Source: Amaranthus tricolor (lineage: Eukaryota; Streptophyta; Magnoliopsida; Caryophyllales; Amaranthaceae). From it: 64,000 nt of DNA. The position numbers were made by a program, and so were the translations under genes. The DNA lies in contig NC_080055.1 in the NCBI RefSeq assembly GCF_026212465.1, forward strand, positions 19,068,589 through 19,132,588. Reading direction: 5' to 3'. Shown here in pieces: positions 44,814-57,166 of the stretch (the stretch's first letter is position 1; each line of letters starts with the position of its first letter). The notes under the pieces are model-generated. The model saw only the letters and a list, made by a program, of their open reading frames with translations, made no database searches and was not told where the DNA came from.

Positions 44814-45140
44814 GGGAAATTTGCAAAGAAATACCTTTTAAAACCCTTTTTTTTTGTAAAGAAACACCTTTTATAATTTTTTTTGTAAAAAAAACACCTT
44901 TTAAGAGACTTTTTTTTAAAAAAAAACACCTAAAATCAGTTTCCGGTGACTTTTGTCAACTTTCCGGCGTTGACTGGCATAGTCAACGCCGGAAAGTTGA
45001 CAAAAGTCACCGGAAACTGATTTAAGGTGTTTTTTTTTTTAAAAAAGTCTCTTAAAAGGTGTTTTTTTACAAAAAAAATTATAAAAGGTGTTTCTTTACA
45101 AAAAAGTGGTTTTAAAAGGTGTTTCTTTGCAAATTTCCCT
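44814..45140. repeat. Foldback palindrome, arm 2 (inverted copy of arm 1)
   Basis: Same structure as arm 1, but its loop is GGCAT (44976-44980), the reverse complement of arm 1's ATGCC. The copy is therefore inverted relative to arm 1. The ends are AGGGAAATTTGC / GCAAATTTCCCT. Several single-base indels in the A/T runs distinguish it from arm 1. Confidence 0.95.
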
Positions 45141-45263
45141 AAAAAAAATATATGGTTAAACTTCATTGTCCGTTAAATTAGTTCATATTTTTTAAAAATA
45201 TACATAAATGAGCTGCTTGTATGGGCCGGTTCATGGTGAGATGGTCTCACACAAGATTCTCTT

Positions 45264-45467
45264 CTATTTTCTTTTTTACTTCAAAGTAGTAAAATTAATT
45301 TCGTTTTGAATATTAGAATAATTTTAGAGTAGCAAAAAATAGGACTTCAGATATTATTAACCAGATAATTTCGTTAGTTAGCTTGGAATTTAATTTTGTT
45401 AGAGAATTTATTGGGGTCTTATTTTAATATTACATCTAGGGCCCCTAAAATCTCAAAGACGGACCTG
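45264..45467. mobile_element. Short hAT-like element with 8-bp duplication
   Basis: ATTCTCTT at 45256-45263 and 45468-45475. The right end on the reverse strand reads CAGGTCCGTCTTTGAGATTT, then TAGGGGCCC, a Tip100-like hAT terminus. The left end (CTATTTTCTTTTTTAC) does not pair well, so it has diverged or been rearranged. Confidence 0.6.
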
Positions 45468-45475
45468 ATTCTCTT

Positions 45476-45894
45476 ACACAATAAATAGATGGCCAATACC
45501 CTTGTCGTAAGCTTTTCTATTATCTAATAGTTTGATTGTTGGTTGAATATTTGTGCATGAAAGTTCTAATTTAACATTAATTGCGTGAACTACTACTTGT
45601 GGATCTTGTTAAATATCAATTAATAAATACAACAATAATGTCAAAATCTTAATCCCAAAATATTGGTGCCAAATATTTGATTCTTTATCACTGAATACGA
45701 CAAAGTTCATTGTCCCCTTTTATCTAGGATTGGAATCGGCAACAATTGACGACAAGCATTCATATGCGAAGTCAATATTCAAATACTAAATCAAAACAAA
45801 AAATTTAATCGTTTTGGTTTTGATTGATAAGTAATAGCCTATGTTCTAGTTTGATTTGCCACTCATTGAGAATTAGAAGACACAAGAAATTGAC
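45476..45894. other. Intergenic, no gene seen
   Basis: AT-rich flank of the copia insertion. Confidence 0.4.
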
Positions 45895-46791
45895 CGTTGA
45901 ACTAATTGGTGTCTTGAGTTCACCATTCAAGTCTACACATTGTGAATATGCACAAAGATGGAATCCTATGGATCGATTAATAGGTGTATTAAGTATGTGA
46001 CTTAATGTGTGTGTTGAATATTGGTTTAAGTGCATGGAGTAATTTTGGAGTTATAAAGGGATTAAGTGTGTCTTAACCATAAGAAATATGATGCATGATG
46101 AATGAGTTTAATGAAGAATGTTAAGAGTTTCTGAAACTGCAAAAGATGCCTTGAAAGAGCCATCAAAGAAGTATACCTTGCCTTAAATAAGCACTAAGAT
46201 CAGAAGCCAACAGAATGTGAAAGAGCACAGTGCTCAAATGAGAGGATATAGTGCTCGAACGAGCACCCAGCAGGCTGAAGTTAGTCGCTTCTGTTTTGAA
46301 GCCGCTCGAACAAGCACTTTTAAAGCTTGAACGAGCAACAACTCCAGACCAAGCCTATGATGTTGTTTTCGTTTGTTCAAGTTCTTAGAGTTGTTTAATT
46401 ATGCAATTATTCTTTGTCTTAATTGTATTTACTCATTAATGTAATCACCCCTATAAATTGGGAGCTCATATGCCCATAGAAAATCATCAAACACAAACCC
46501 CTACGCCTACAAACATAGCCTTTGAAATCTCTTACTCAATTGTTATACTTCATTTGTAAGAGTTTTTATACACCATTGAAATAGTATAAACAAAAAACCT
46601 ACATACCATAGAGGACGTAGCAATTAGAACCTCCTTAAATCATTGTATCAGTTGTTTGCATTTTATTTTCTTTCAAACGTTGTTAATTCATTGAAATCGG
46701 TATAGTTCTTCAAGGTACTTCAAACCTTTTTGATCTTGGTGATATTAGAGGTTGACAGTAGTTCTTAAACTCTAATCTAGCTCACATTTCA
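45895..46791 (+). repeat. 5' LTR of a complete copia element
   Basis: About 897 bp, aligning along its whole length with 50882-51763. The start is CGTTGAACTAATTGG (the other LTR has TGTTGAAGTAACTGG), and the end is AGCTCACATTTCA. The interior has GCTCGAACGAGCAC-type repeats at about 46250-46340 and a possible TATA near CTATAAATTGGGAGC (46452). The left flank TTGAC and the right flank TTAAC (51764-51768) form a 5-bp target duplication with one mismatch. Confidence 0.9.
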
Positions 46792-46793
46792 AT

Positions 46794-46806
46794 TGGTATT
46801 AGAGCC
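46794..46806 (+). promoter_or_regulatory. Primer binding site
   Basis: TGGTATTAGAGCC, one base from the copia initiator Met tRNA site, three bases inside the LTR end. Confidence 0.85.
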
Positions 46807-46848
46807 AAGTGGTTGTTACAGTGATTTAAAGTCGTTTGTTGATGAAAC

Positions 46849-49800
46849 ATGTCCACGATGAAGCTTAACATAGAGAAGTTTGATAGAAGTGTTAACTTTG
46901 GCTTATACAAAGTCAAGATGAAAGCTATTTTAATCCAAAATAGTGTGCAAAAGGCCATTGATGGTGTAGCGAAAAGGCCCGAGGGCATGACTGAAGCAAG
47001 ATTGGAAGAGATCGATACAAAGGCACTATCGATAATTCAACTATGCCTTTCCAAAATAGTGCTAAGAGAACTTGTCAAAGAAACCAAAAGGGAATATGTC
47101 AGAAATTGGAATCACTTTATATAACCAAGAGTGTTACCAAAAGACTACTCTTGAAGAGTAGACTCTACCATTTACTCTTGGAGGAAGAGAAACCTTTGAA
47201 ACCTCATCTTAATGAGTTTTATTCCATTGTAATGGATTTACAAAACATACAAGTTAAACTTTATGATGAAGAATTGACTATTTATCTTTTATGTTCTCTA
47301 CCTCCAACTTACAAAAATTTTAAAGAAACTCTACTTTATGGTAGAGAAAACTTGAATAGTGATGATGTGAAAAATGCCTTAACACAAAGGGATTTCATTG
47401 AGACATAATTGTCCCATAAAACACAAGGTGGCTTAAGTGATGGATTACTTATGAGAGGGACGACGTTGGAGAAAGGTTCCATTAGTGGGAGTGGAAACAA
47501 AGGAAAAGACAGGTTAAAGTCATGGAGGCCTAACAAAAAAAAGACTTGTAAATATTGCAAGCTTAAAGGTCACATCAAGAAGGATTATTCGAAATGGAAA
47601 AAGAAAAATGCTAGTGATGATGGGGCTAGGGACGGAACTAGTAATGTCGATGCTAATTACGTGAACGATAGTGATGATGGTGGTGTCTTAGTAGCCATAC
47701 ATGGGTACAAGGATAGAGATGAGTGGATTCTTGACTTGGGCTGTATATTCCATATGACACCCAACAAAAGTTTCTTCCAAACATATGAGAGTGTTGATGG
47801 GGGAAATGTGGCCATAAGAAACAATACTACATGTAAGGTGGTCAATGTAGGGAGTGCGAAAATAAAGATGTTTGGTGGAATGGTAAGAACTGTATCAAAT
47901 GTGAGACATGTTCATGGTTTGAAAAAGAATCTTATTTCTTTGGGTACTCTTGATAAGATTGAGTGTAGAATCACTTATGAAGATGGAGTCATAAAGATTG
48001 CTAGAGGGTTACTTGTGGTGATGAAGGTAAAGATGAATGGAAGTGTGCATGGTCTTGAAGGTTCAACTATCTCCGGCTCAGCGAATGTTTCCACAAACAC
48101 AATATTTGATCATGAAACAAAGCTTTGGCACTTGAGACTTGGTCACATGGGGTGAAAGAGGTATGTATGACTTTTCTAAGAAAGGTTTATTTGATGGAAA
48201 AAAGTTTGGCAACTTTGGTTTTGCGAACAATGTGTTTATAGGAAACACAAGAGGGCTAGTTTCAAACCCGCCATACACAACACCAAGGGGATACTTGACT
48301 ATATTCATTCCAAGTTTCGAGGCCTTCAAGAAAGCCCTCACTTGGTGGTTGTAATTATCTCTTAACATTCATCGATGATTTTTCAAGGAAAGTTTAGTGT
48401 TACTTCATCGAACATAAAAAAGAAGTATTTGATGTTTTCTTGGAATAGAAGAAAATAATAAAGAAAAAGATCGGTAGGACCATCAAGACCTTGAGAACCG
48501 ATATTGGTCTTGAATTTCTTAATCATAAATTTCTTCAATTTTGTGCTAGTGAAGATATTGTTAGACATAGAACTTGGGTAGGAAGGCCACAACAAAATAG
48601 TATTACGGAGAGGATGAATAAGACATTTTTGAAAAGGGCACAGTGTATGCTAAACCAAGAAAAATTAGGGAAGCACTTTTGGGCTGAACTGTTGGCTACG
48701 ACATGTTATTTGATCAATCGCTCACCTCATATCGCCTTGAAATTAAAGTCACTATAAGAAGTGTGGTACAACGCTCCAGTAAATTATTCTTGTCTTAGAG
48801 CCTTTGGTTGTCCGGCTTATATTCATGTAAATGATGAAAAGTTAAAACCTAGGGCTAGAAAATGCATTTTTATGAGATATAGAGTAGGTGTAAAGGGGTT
48901 ACGGTGTGGTGTGAAGAATTAAAAAGAATAATTATTTCTAAAGATGTCGTATTTGATCAAAATAGCATGTTAATCTCTAGTGTAGAAAAGTCCATTGATA
49001 ATAATGTAAATGATTTTGTCAATCTAAATGATGCACAAGAAGAGGTTCAACCTCCCAATATTGAGGAAGAGGAAAATGATGACGATGTTCAACAAAAATC
49101 TCTGCCTTTGCCCACAACAAGGCAAAAGAGGAAGATCGTGGCTCCAAGGAGGTACATTGAAGAGTGTGATTATGTTGCATATGCTCTCAATATTGCTAGC
49201 ACAGTTGAAGGGTTGGATGAACCAAGTTCTTATAAAGAGACTATGGCCTCAAATGACTCAAGCAAATGGTTGATATCCATAAAGCAAGAGATGGAATCAT
49301 TTGTAAAGAATTAAATTTGAGATATAGTCAAAGCACCAAAGAAAAAGAATATTGTTGGATGTAAGTGGATATTCAAGAAGAAAGAGGGTCCTTCTAGTGT
49401 TGTTCCTCCCATTTACAAAGCAAGGGTAGTTGCAAAGGGATACTCTCCAACTGAGAGTGCTGCTTTTCATGAGGTATTCTCATTGGTGGTGAAGCGCTCT
49501 TCTATAATGGCACTACTATCTTAGGTGGAGATGATAGATATGAAGTTGCATCAATTAGATGTGAAAACAGAGTTTTTTTATGGTAAGCTCGAAGAAGAAA
49601 TTTTCATGAAGCAACCGGAAGGTTTTGAGGTCGCCGATAAGAAAGATTATGTGTATAGATTGAAAAAATCATTGTATAGGTTGAAGCAATCACCAAGCCA
49701 ATGGTACAAGAGGTTCATTCTTTTCATTATTTCATGTTATTTTTTTAGAAGTTCTTATGATAGTTTTTTTATCTTAAAAAACTTGAAAATGGTTATTTGC

Positions 49801-50750
49801 TATATTTGCTCTTGAATGTTGATAATATGCTTATTGCATGTAATTCTTTTTTTGAGGTAAAGAAATTGAAAGAATTTCTTTCTAGTGAGTTTGATATGAA
49901 GGATCTTGGTGAAGCCAAGAAAATTCTTGGGATGGACATATTGAGAGACCAGTCCAAGGGTATCTTATACCTTAGTCAAAGGAAGTATATTGAGAAAGTT
50001 GTGCAACACTCTCTATGGGTGATGCAAAAGGTGTGTCTACTCCTGATCTTACCTCTCATTTTAAATTATCCAATTAATGAGGAAGAGGAAATGGTAAGAA
50101 TCTGATACATTAGTGTCATTGGTAGTGTGATGTATGCTGCGGCATGTTCTAGGCCCGACATAGGTCATGTGGTGAGTTTTATAATAGATTTATGTCTAAT
50201 CTAGGGAAGGGACATTGGGAGGCACTTAAGTGGTTGTTGAGGTATTTATAATGTACTTCTAATGTTTGTCTCGTGTATGGGAAGGATTCAAGCAAGCTAA
50301 CCGGGTTTTGTGACTCGGAATATGGTGGTCAATTGGATGCTAGAAAATCCACAAGTGGATTTGTGTTTACATTGGGTGGTTTGGCGATGAGTTGGCAATG
50401 ATCTTCAAGATGTGATTTCTCTTTTAATAACCAAAGGGGATTACATAGCCATTTCCGAGTCATTTAAAGAAGCAAAGTGGCTCAAAGGTGTAGTTGGTGA
50501 GATGTGCAACAAGGTGTGTCCGGTAAGTGTGCATTGTGATAGTCAAAGTGGAATGCATTTGGCTAGGAATCAAAACACATTTTATGGAGGGTCCAAACAC
50601 ATTGATATTAAGTATAATATCATCCGGGATGAAGTTGAGCACAATAGAGTGGGCTTAGTGATGATTGATACAAAAGAAAACTCGGTCGACTTGATGACAA
50701 AGCTATTTCCTACCAACAAGTTCATTTTGTGTGTGGACTTGGTTGTATAG
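46849..50750 (+). pseudogene. Copia gag-pol (Tork-like), inactive
   Basis: Gag starts MSTMKLNIEKFDRSVNFGLY and, after a frameshift near 47043-47125, continues with SLYITKSVTKRLLLKSRLYH, LNEFYSIVMDLQNIQVKL and LYGRENLNSDDVKNAL. A degenerate zinc knuckle CKYCKLKGHIKKDYSK follows (the last Cys is Tyr). The protease reads WILDLGCIFHMTPN, so the catalytic DSG is DLG. GAG-pre-integrase is LWHLRLGHMG. Integrase has RTDIGLEFLN and RPQQNSITERMNKTFLKRA. RT has HQLDVKTEFFYGKLEEE and LLNVDNMLIACN, where the usual YVDD reads NVDN. RNase H pieces include DSEYGG, DARKSTSGFVF, SVHCDSQSGMHLARN and KHIDIKYNIIRDEV. Many stops and frameshifts, together with three damaged active-site motifs, make it non-functional. 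Confidence 0.9.
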
Positions 50751-50881
50751 CTTCTTACTTGATGTGATACCCTTTGGGGCATATGAGGTGTGTATGTTGT
50801 TTTATGTTTGTTTATATGCCTGTAAGATGAAGTGGATTGATGAATGTTTTGACTTGAGTGAACTCAAGTCAAGGTCGAAAT

Positions 50882-51763
50882 TGTTGAAGTAACTGGTGTC
50901 TTGAGTGCACAATTCAAGTCTATGCATTGTGAGTGTTCATAGAGATAGAATCCTATGGATGGATTAATAAGTGTATTAAGTATGTGATTTAATGTTTGTG
51001 TTGAATATGGGTTTAAGTGCATGGATTAATTTTGGAGTTATGAAAGGACTAAAGTGTGACTTAAACATATGAATTATGATGCATGATGAATGAGTTTAAC
51101 GAGGAATGTTAAGAGTTTCCGATATTGTAGAAGATGCCTTGAATGCGACATCTAAGAAGTATACCTTGCCTTGAACGAGCATTAAGATCAGAAGCCAACA
51201 GATTTTGAAAGAACAGAGTTCTCAAAGGAGCGGTTAATCTGCCCAAACAAGCACCCGACAGGTTGAACTTGGTAGTTTTTGTTTCGAAGCCGCTTGAACG
51301 AGCACATATAAAGCTCGAACGAGCAACCACTCTAAACCAAGCCTAGGATGTTCTTTTTGTATGTTCAAGTTCTTGGAGCTGTTTAATTATGCAATTATTT
51401 TTTGTCTTAATTGTATTTACTCATAAATGTAATCACCTCTATAAATAGGGAGCTCATATGCTCATAGAGAATCATCAAACACAAACACAAAAGTCTAAGC
51501 ACATAGCCTTTGAAATCTCTTGCTAAATTGTAATACTTTATTTGTAAGAGTTGATATACTCCATTAAAATAGTTTAAATAAAGAAACTACACACTATGGA
51601 GTACGTAAGCATCACTGGGTGAACCTCCTTAAATCATTGTATTAATTATTTGTTTTTTTATTTTCTTTTAAACATTGTTCATCAACGTACTTCAAACCTT
51701 TTCGATCTTGGTGATATTAGTGGGTGAGAATTGTTCTTAAACTCTAATATAGCTCACATTTCA
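50882..51763 (+). repeat. 3' LTR of the copia element
   Basis: About 882 bp, ending AGCTCACATTTCA as in the 5' LTR. Differences from the 5' copy are numerous and include small indels, so the insertion is not recent. Confidence 0.9.
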
Positions 51764-53930
51764 TTAACCATAGTAGTGAACATGTAATTCTTTTATTGAC
51801 ATTGCTATGTCTATTGCTTCTTGTGAAAGATAATATAGAATTCAATTTGATTTCTAGCTGATTAATCAATAGTAAAGTTTGATAAACATTTTGATAATGT
51901 AATCAAGCTATTGTTCATGAGAAATTGAGGTTCATCTTCACAAAAGGAAATCACAAATATGATTAACCCAATCAATAATAAGACTAAGTTTGCTTGATTT
52001 GATCCTAATAAGATAGGAGGATTGTAAAATCAAGTTATCATCTTATCACTCAAAAATTTATTGCATTTAGGATCATAAAATTTTACTAACATTATGCTTC
52101 TAATAATGATTTAGATCGCTGTTTGGATTTTTGATTGTAAAACGGTAAATTAAAATCGCGATTTTAATTAATAATGGTACTATATGTTATTCTTATTATT
52201 ATTTCTATAATGACCATGAAATGAAAGATAATATTTGAACAAAATTCTCCTTAAAACTAATCTTACAGTAAGTGTGGGTCGAATACAAAAAACATTGACA
52301 TATATTTTTTCAGATTCATATAGTACACACCCAAAGGATATGGAAGATGGATAAAGATAATTAGGTGGGACACAAACTAAATACAAAAATAATTACTATT
52401 TAGTTAGTTAATATTTAATAAATATTAATCACAATATAAAGATAGTAACAATTAATAACAAATACTAGTTTATTAATTATGAAATTAAGCAAGTAATATT
52501 TAAAAAAACTATTGCATAGTCGCACTAATCGTGCGACTTGACCCATTTTCTATATTTTTTTGAAATATAAAATAAAATGAAAGATTTCATTAGAAATTAC
52601 ATTTATGTTTCATTTACGCAGTTAAATACGTTGCTCCTTAGCTTTCAATTTAAAGAAGTTGATTTTTCTTGAAATTTAGTGATTTTAGAGAGAGAAAAGT
52701 GTTATGAGAGTTTTAAAGGTGTGATGGACAAAATGAGAAATTCAATAAATAAAAAGTGGTGACAAATTAAGTGAGTTTCTAATATTATATTTACTTTATG
52801 TTTATAATTACGCCTTTTATTGAAAAATAACCCACATATATACTATCTCTTTGACACATTCTTTTACATGTATATATGAAAATAATGAAATATAAACCAT
52901 ACAAATTTAACATAATTCAAATATGTACGAATATTTCAATAGTGACGAAACAAGTTGAAAAGACCTCTTGAAAGTTCAATGTTTTGTTGTCATGCAAGAT
53001 CAAAGATGTGTACGAACCTCATAAGTCATAATCTTACAATATTTGGTTTCTTCTCAACAAATTTATCTAAAACTACTCATAATACAAACGAAATCTATTT
53101 CAAAATTATTAACAATAATAATGGCTAAATGATATCTTTATTAAAAATTTTCACAGGAGTCCAAAGTTGGTAAGGTATATCTTGTACTTACCATGTTGTA
53201 TGTACATGTCTCATCTTGTCATTAATTAAGAACAAATATGTTGGGTTGTATTTTTTTAAGTGTTAAGCTTAGAAAGAACTAGGTATACACCTGTGCAAAT
53301 GAAATGTTTTATCACTAATGTTTGGAAGTTTTATATGGTGATCTTAATTACGTTTTAGGCTTTTTCACGTGATAGACAAATATTTTTTTTAATTCGCGTA
53401 GTGATGCTAAAAAAACTTTTTCACTAGCTTGATAGACAAAAGGTTAAGATTTTTGTTAAATTTACGTTATTATTAATCATCCTGACGACTGGTTATCATC
53501 ATCATCATCATCATCATCATCAAGACAACTATATTTCATAAAATCAAATATCACAATCACCCTTAAGGATATATTTTTTTGAAAATTTGTTCAAAGTACT
53601 CAGTTTAACAAAAAACTTATCTTTTGTATACTACATAGAAAAGTTGAAAATTGTGGATTAACATGTAGATTAAAAAAAGAGTTGTCTACCATGTACAAAA
53701 GTCAAAAATTCAGGGTTACCACATGGAATTTTCCAATAATATATATATGTAACTTAATTTCTTATTTAATTAATACATTAAGTAGAATTTTTAATCACAA
53801 CCTATTATGATTTGAATTTTTTTAATCTTTTAAAATCTTTATTAATATTTTTGACACCTCTAGTGTTAAAGTAGCTCTATGATAATAAGTATTAATTTTT
53901 ACATATTCTACTTCATTTTATTTTTTATTG
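51764..53930. other. Intergenic, AT-rich, with a small hairpin and a microsatellite
   Basis: GTCGCACTAATCGTGCGAC at 52519-52537 is a short palindrome with the GTCGCAC motif seen in the MULE. A (ATC)n run of about 30 bp lies at 53488-53520. No coding frame is supported. Confidence 0.5.
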
Positions 53931-54190
53931 ATCCTTTGTTTTTTTTCGTTTGTTCACTTTACTTTTTGTACACTTTTTAAAGCTAACTTTAAGCCTAAAT
54001 ATCTTTAAGTACGCATCATAAAAAATTGTAAAACTTATATATTAAAAAACTTTCCATCAAGACGAATTTAACAAGATCTCACATGAATATATTTTATCTT
54101 CAATGTATACTTCAAAAATCAAATTTGATTTTCTCTCTCCTAAAGTGGCAAAACTTAAAGTGGACAAAAAAAAAACGGAACGAAGGGAGT
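53931..54190. mobile_element. Stowaway-like MITE
   Basis: The right end on the reverse strand reads CTCCCTTCGTTCCGTTTTTT, then TGTCCACTTTAAG, with TA outside. The left end reads ATCCTTTGTTTTTTTTCGTT, then TGTTCACTTTACT. The ends pair imperfectly. About 260 bp. Confidence 0.55.
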
Positions 54191-54511
54191 AATATATATA
54201 TTAATAAAATAAAAGAATAAATAACTCAATCTTTTTATTATGATTATAAAAAGGACATATTTAACAAATTATTAATGGCTTTTATGTTTTTTTTTTACTA
54301 TGTGGAAATTAGTTACTATGTTTTTTTTTTTTGAATAAAAATTCGTTACTATGTTAATCTTTGATCTAGTTGGTATTCCAAGCTTATATTGGGTTACAAT
54401 TTTAGTGATTGTTATTGAAATTTAATGTTCTCATCTTTAAGATTGCTTTTTGTCTTATCTGAGTATTACCTGTTTTTATAAACTTATTTAATACATATAT
54501 AATGATGCAAT

Positions 54512-55168
54512 ACCCTTAGTTTGGTTGGGGGTAAAAATCAAAGGGAAAGGAAATGAAAATATCCAATTTTCTTTGTTGTTGTTTGTTTGTCACTTTCTAT
54601 CATTCCCTTTCCGCCATTTTAGTTTTGGGTTTACCCCAAACTATTATATCCTCATTCCCCACCCCCCTACACTTTCCCATTCCATTCCCCACTTCACTAC
54701 CCATCACTTAAAATTTGAATTTTGATTTATGGGTATTGTTATAATTCGCCACTATTTTCATTTTACTGCCACCCCTAATTAAATTACGAATTTGCCCCTA
54801 GACTTTAAAAAATTACGAATTTGCCATTGGACATAATAACATTATTATCAACTAAATTAATAAAAAAATTATTAATAAAAAATTAAAAATTAATTAACAA
54901 CTAAATTTTAATTAATATATTATTATTATATTAAAAAATAATTAAACATTCAAATAAATTATTTAAATTCAAAACTAATTATTATAATAACATTATCATA
55001 ATATAATATTATATTAAAATAAAATAATTTATTACAACATTTATTTAAATAACAATAACTTAAAAAATAAATTAATTAAACAAAAAAATTTCATAATTCG
55101 AAAATAAAAAAAATAAAAAAAATACCAGTCGCACTTTTTGTTATTAATTTTATTTATATTATTATTGC

Positions 55169-55226
<58 letters not shown>

Positions 55227-55569
55227 TGTAATCAATGGAGCTAGAAAAATATTATTTAGAGTTATATTTTTTTTTTCTTCATATTACAGGAAAAGATGAT
55301 ACAAGTTAATGATATTTTTTTAAAAAATAAGTTTATCAAGTTTATCATATAATAACTAGTTATTTTTGAAAAAAATATAAAAGAATTTAAAAATTTATAA
55401 TTTGATTTCTTAACTTGAACCAAACAGTCACAAAGGGAATCAATGAGCATCTCATTTCGTTTCCTGAACGCAGCCAAACGACTAGGCTAAATTAGGGGAA
55501 TCTATTTTTTTCTCCTCCATTCCCTTTCCTCATACCATTCTGATTCCCATGTGCGAACCAAACGGCCCC
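54512..55569. mobile_element. Tourist/Harbinger-like element with a nested insertion
   Basis: The right end on the reverse strand reads GGGGCCGTTTGGTTCGCACA. The left end reads CCCTTAGTTTGGTTGGGGGT, sharing GTTTGGTT. TAA follows the right end. Both subterminal regions are rich in CATTCCCTTTCC / GGAAAGGAAATG phrases. The central part (about 54730-55230) is a foreign AT-rich insertion starting with a MULE-like terminus. Confidence 0.6.
54730..55230. mobile_element. Partial MULE-like terminus and AT-rich segment
   Basis: GGGTATTGTTATAATTCGCC at 54732, then ACTATTTTCATTTTACTGCC, ACCCCTAATTAAATTACGAA and TTTGCCCCTAGACTTTAAA, matches the terminal part of the 29470-33877 MULE. CAGTCGCACTTTTTG (55126) and (ATT)n (55150-55226) also resemble that element. 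No opposite terminus. Confidence 0.6.
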
Positions 55570-57166
55570 TAATATCATACTATAACACTGGAAAAATAGT
55601 AGGCATGTCATTTGTTTTTTTAAGAAAATTTGTAATTATATCAAACATAAAAATCAAATCTGATTCTTGATAACAAAACTAAATTAATAATGATAAATGT
55701 TGATTTTTTTTGTAATCGAGTGTATTTTATATTATGCCACTTTTTTAATCAAACAACTAGCGAAGAAGATCAGTTTTATTACCATAACACTACTAAATTA
55801 CAACGTTAGCTTAGAGGAGATTAAGTGTAATATTTTAGGCAATATGTTTTAAAATCTTTCAATATTATAATAATTATATGCAAAAATTACTTGGTGAAAT
55901 AAACATAATATAGAAAGTTTGATAATCTTTATTAAGAAGTTTTATAATCTTTGAGAACAAGTTTCTCAAAGAAGACATATTTCAATTTTACGTACAACAT
56001 TCACAAACGTCTTCGATTGAAGGGACTTTTTATTTGTTCTCTTCAAATCCAAGTAACCTACACATTTAGGTGTCAAACAAATTAACCATTTCATGCACAA
56101 GATTAGCGTCTAAAAAACTAGAATTTGTGATGAATTTAATTACTTTGGTAGTTTGGTTGTTTAATTTTTACATGCTTTTTGGCATTGAAAAGCCTCGTGC
56201 TTTTTCATCTAAAAGCCCCGTGTTTATTCATGGATAATTTTGGAGTCTTTGTTTTGATTTAGACATATAAAAGCATCCTATATGTATAGGTTTATCCACA
56301 CATAAAAACGTTTAAAACCTCAAATATTTTAAGATGTTTTTAAGCGCGTAAATATTTTTTCAACTATAACAATCACCGAAAAAATTTGTTTATTATTGAC
56401 TAATAATCTATCAAAAACGAAACGCCAAAGATTTATAATTCTTGATTTTTAGAAGCTTTTCTAACCAGTCAAAAAAACATTTTCTGACACTTTTGCATTG
56501 AAAAAGTCACATTTTTTTCGTTTAAAAACTATATGTGTTTTTTTTATTGTTGAGATCCTATATAAAAAAGAAAAAAATTCAGAAAGAAGTTACTAACTCT
56601 CCTATATGGAAAGGGAAAGGATCGAGTAAGAAGTTTTTTGGTAGGGAACCATCATGTGTTGTGAAGTACCTTATATATGCCCAACTTCACAACAAGAGAT
56701 TGGGCACTCAACACGTAATGGAGTAAAGGATTGAGCAAGTTCATGGTTATTAGGAGAGGCTCTAAGGTTTTGTTGAAAAAAAAATAAGGGCTTTGACTTT
56801 GGTATGAATCGATTTGAAAATGGATGAAATTTGAAATTTTTTAATCTTTATATAAAATATTTTATCGCTATTCAATAATTAATTCTCACAACCTTTATTT
56901 ATAAATATCTTTTAACAAATGTTACATCAAAATGCATTTAGACCTAACAAGTCACAATTAGGATAGGAGCTAACTTGTATACTTCTATTGCATATTTTCA
57001 CATATTTCCGTTGAAATGATACTAGCTTAATAAAACTAAATCAATAAATACATCACAAGATCATTAAAAAATAACTTAGAAAAGTCCTAAGTTGCACATA
57101 ACTATAATTGCAAAAAGTATATCTTATTTGAGCAAAAGAAGTAGCCAACATAAATTATACTTCCTC
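55570..57166. other. Intergenic, no gene seen
   Basis: AT-rich. A slightly GC-richer patch at 56585-56760 contains a short open frame (63 codons) without recognisable features. I do not support a gene. Confidence 0.4.

Noticed and set aside
54525..54725. Plus-strand open frame starting MGVKIKGKGN
   Set aside because: Falls entirely in the subterminal part of the Tourist-like element.
55041..55235. Open frame with a long Asn run on the minus strand
   Set aside because: It is the translation of an (ATT)n microsatellite, with nothing else supporting a gene.
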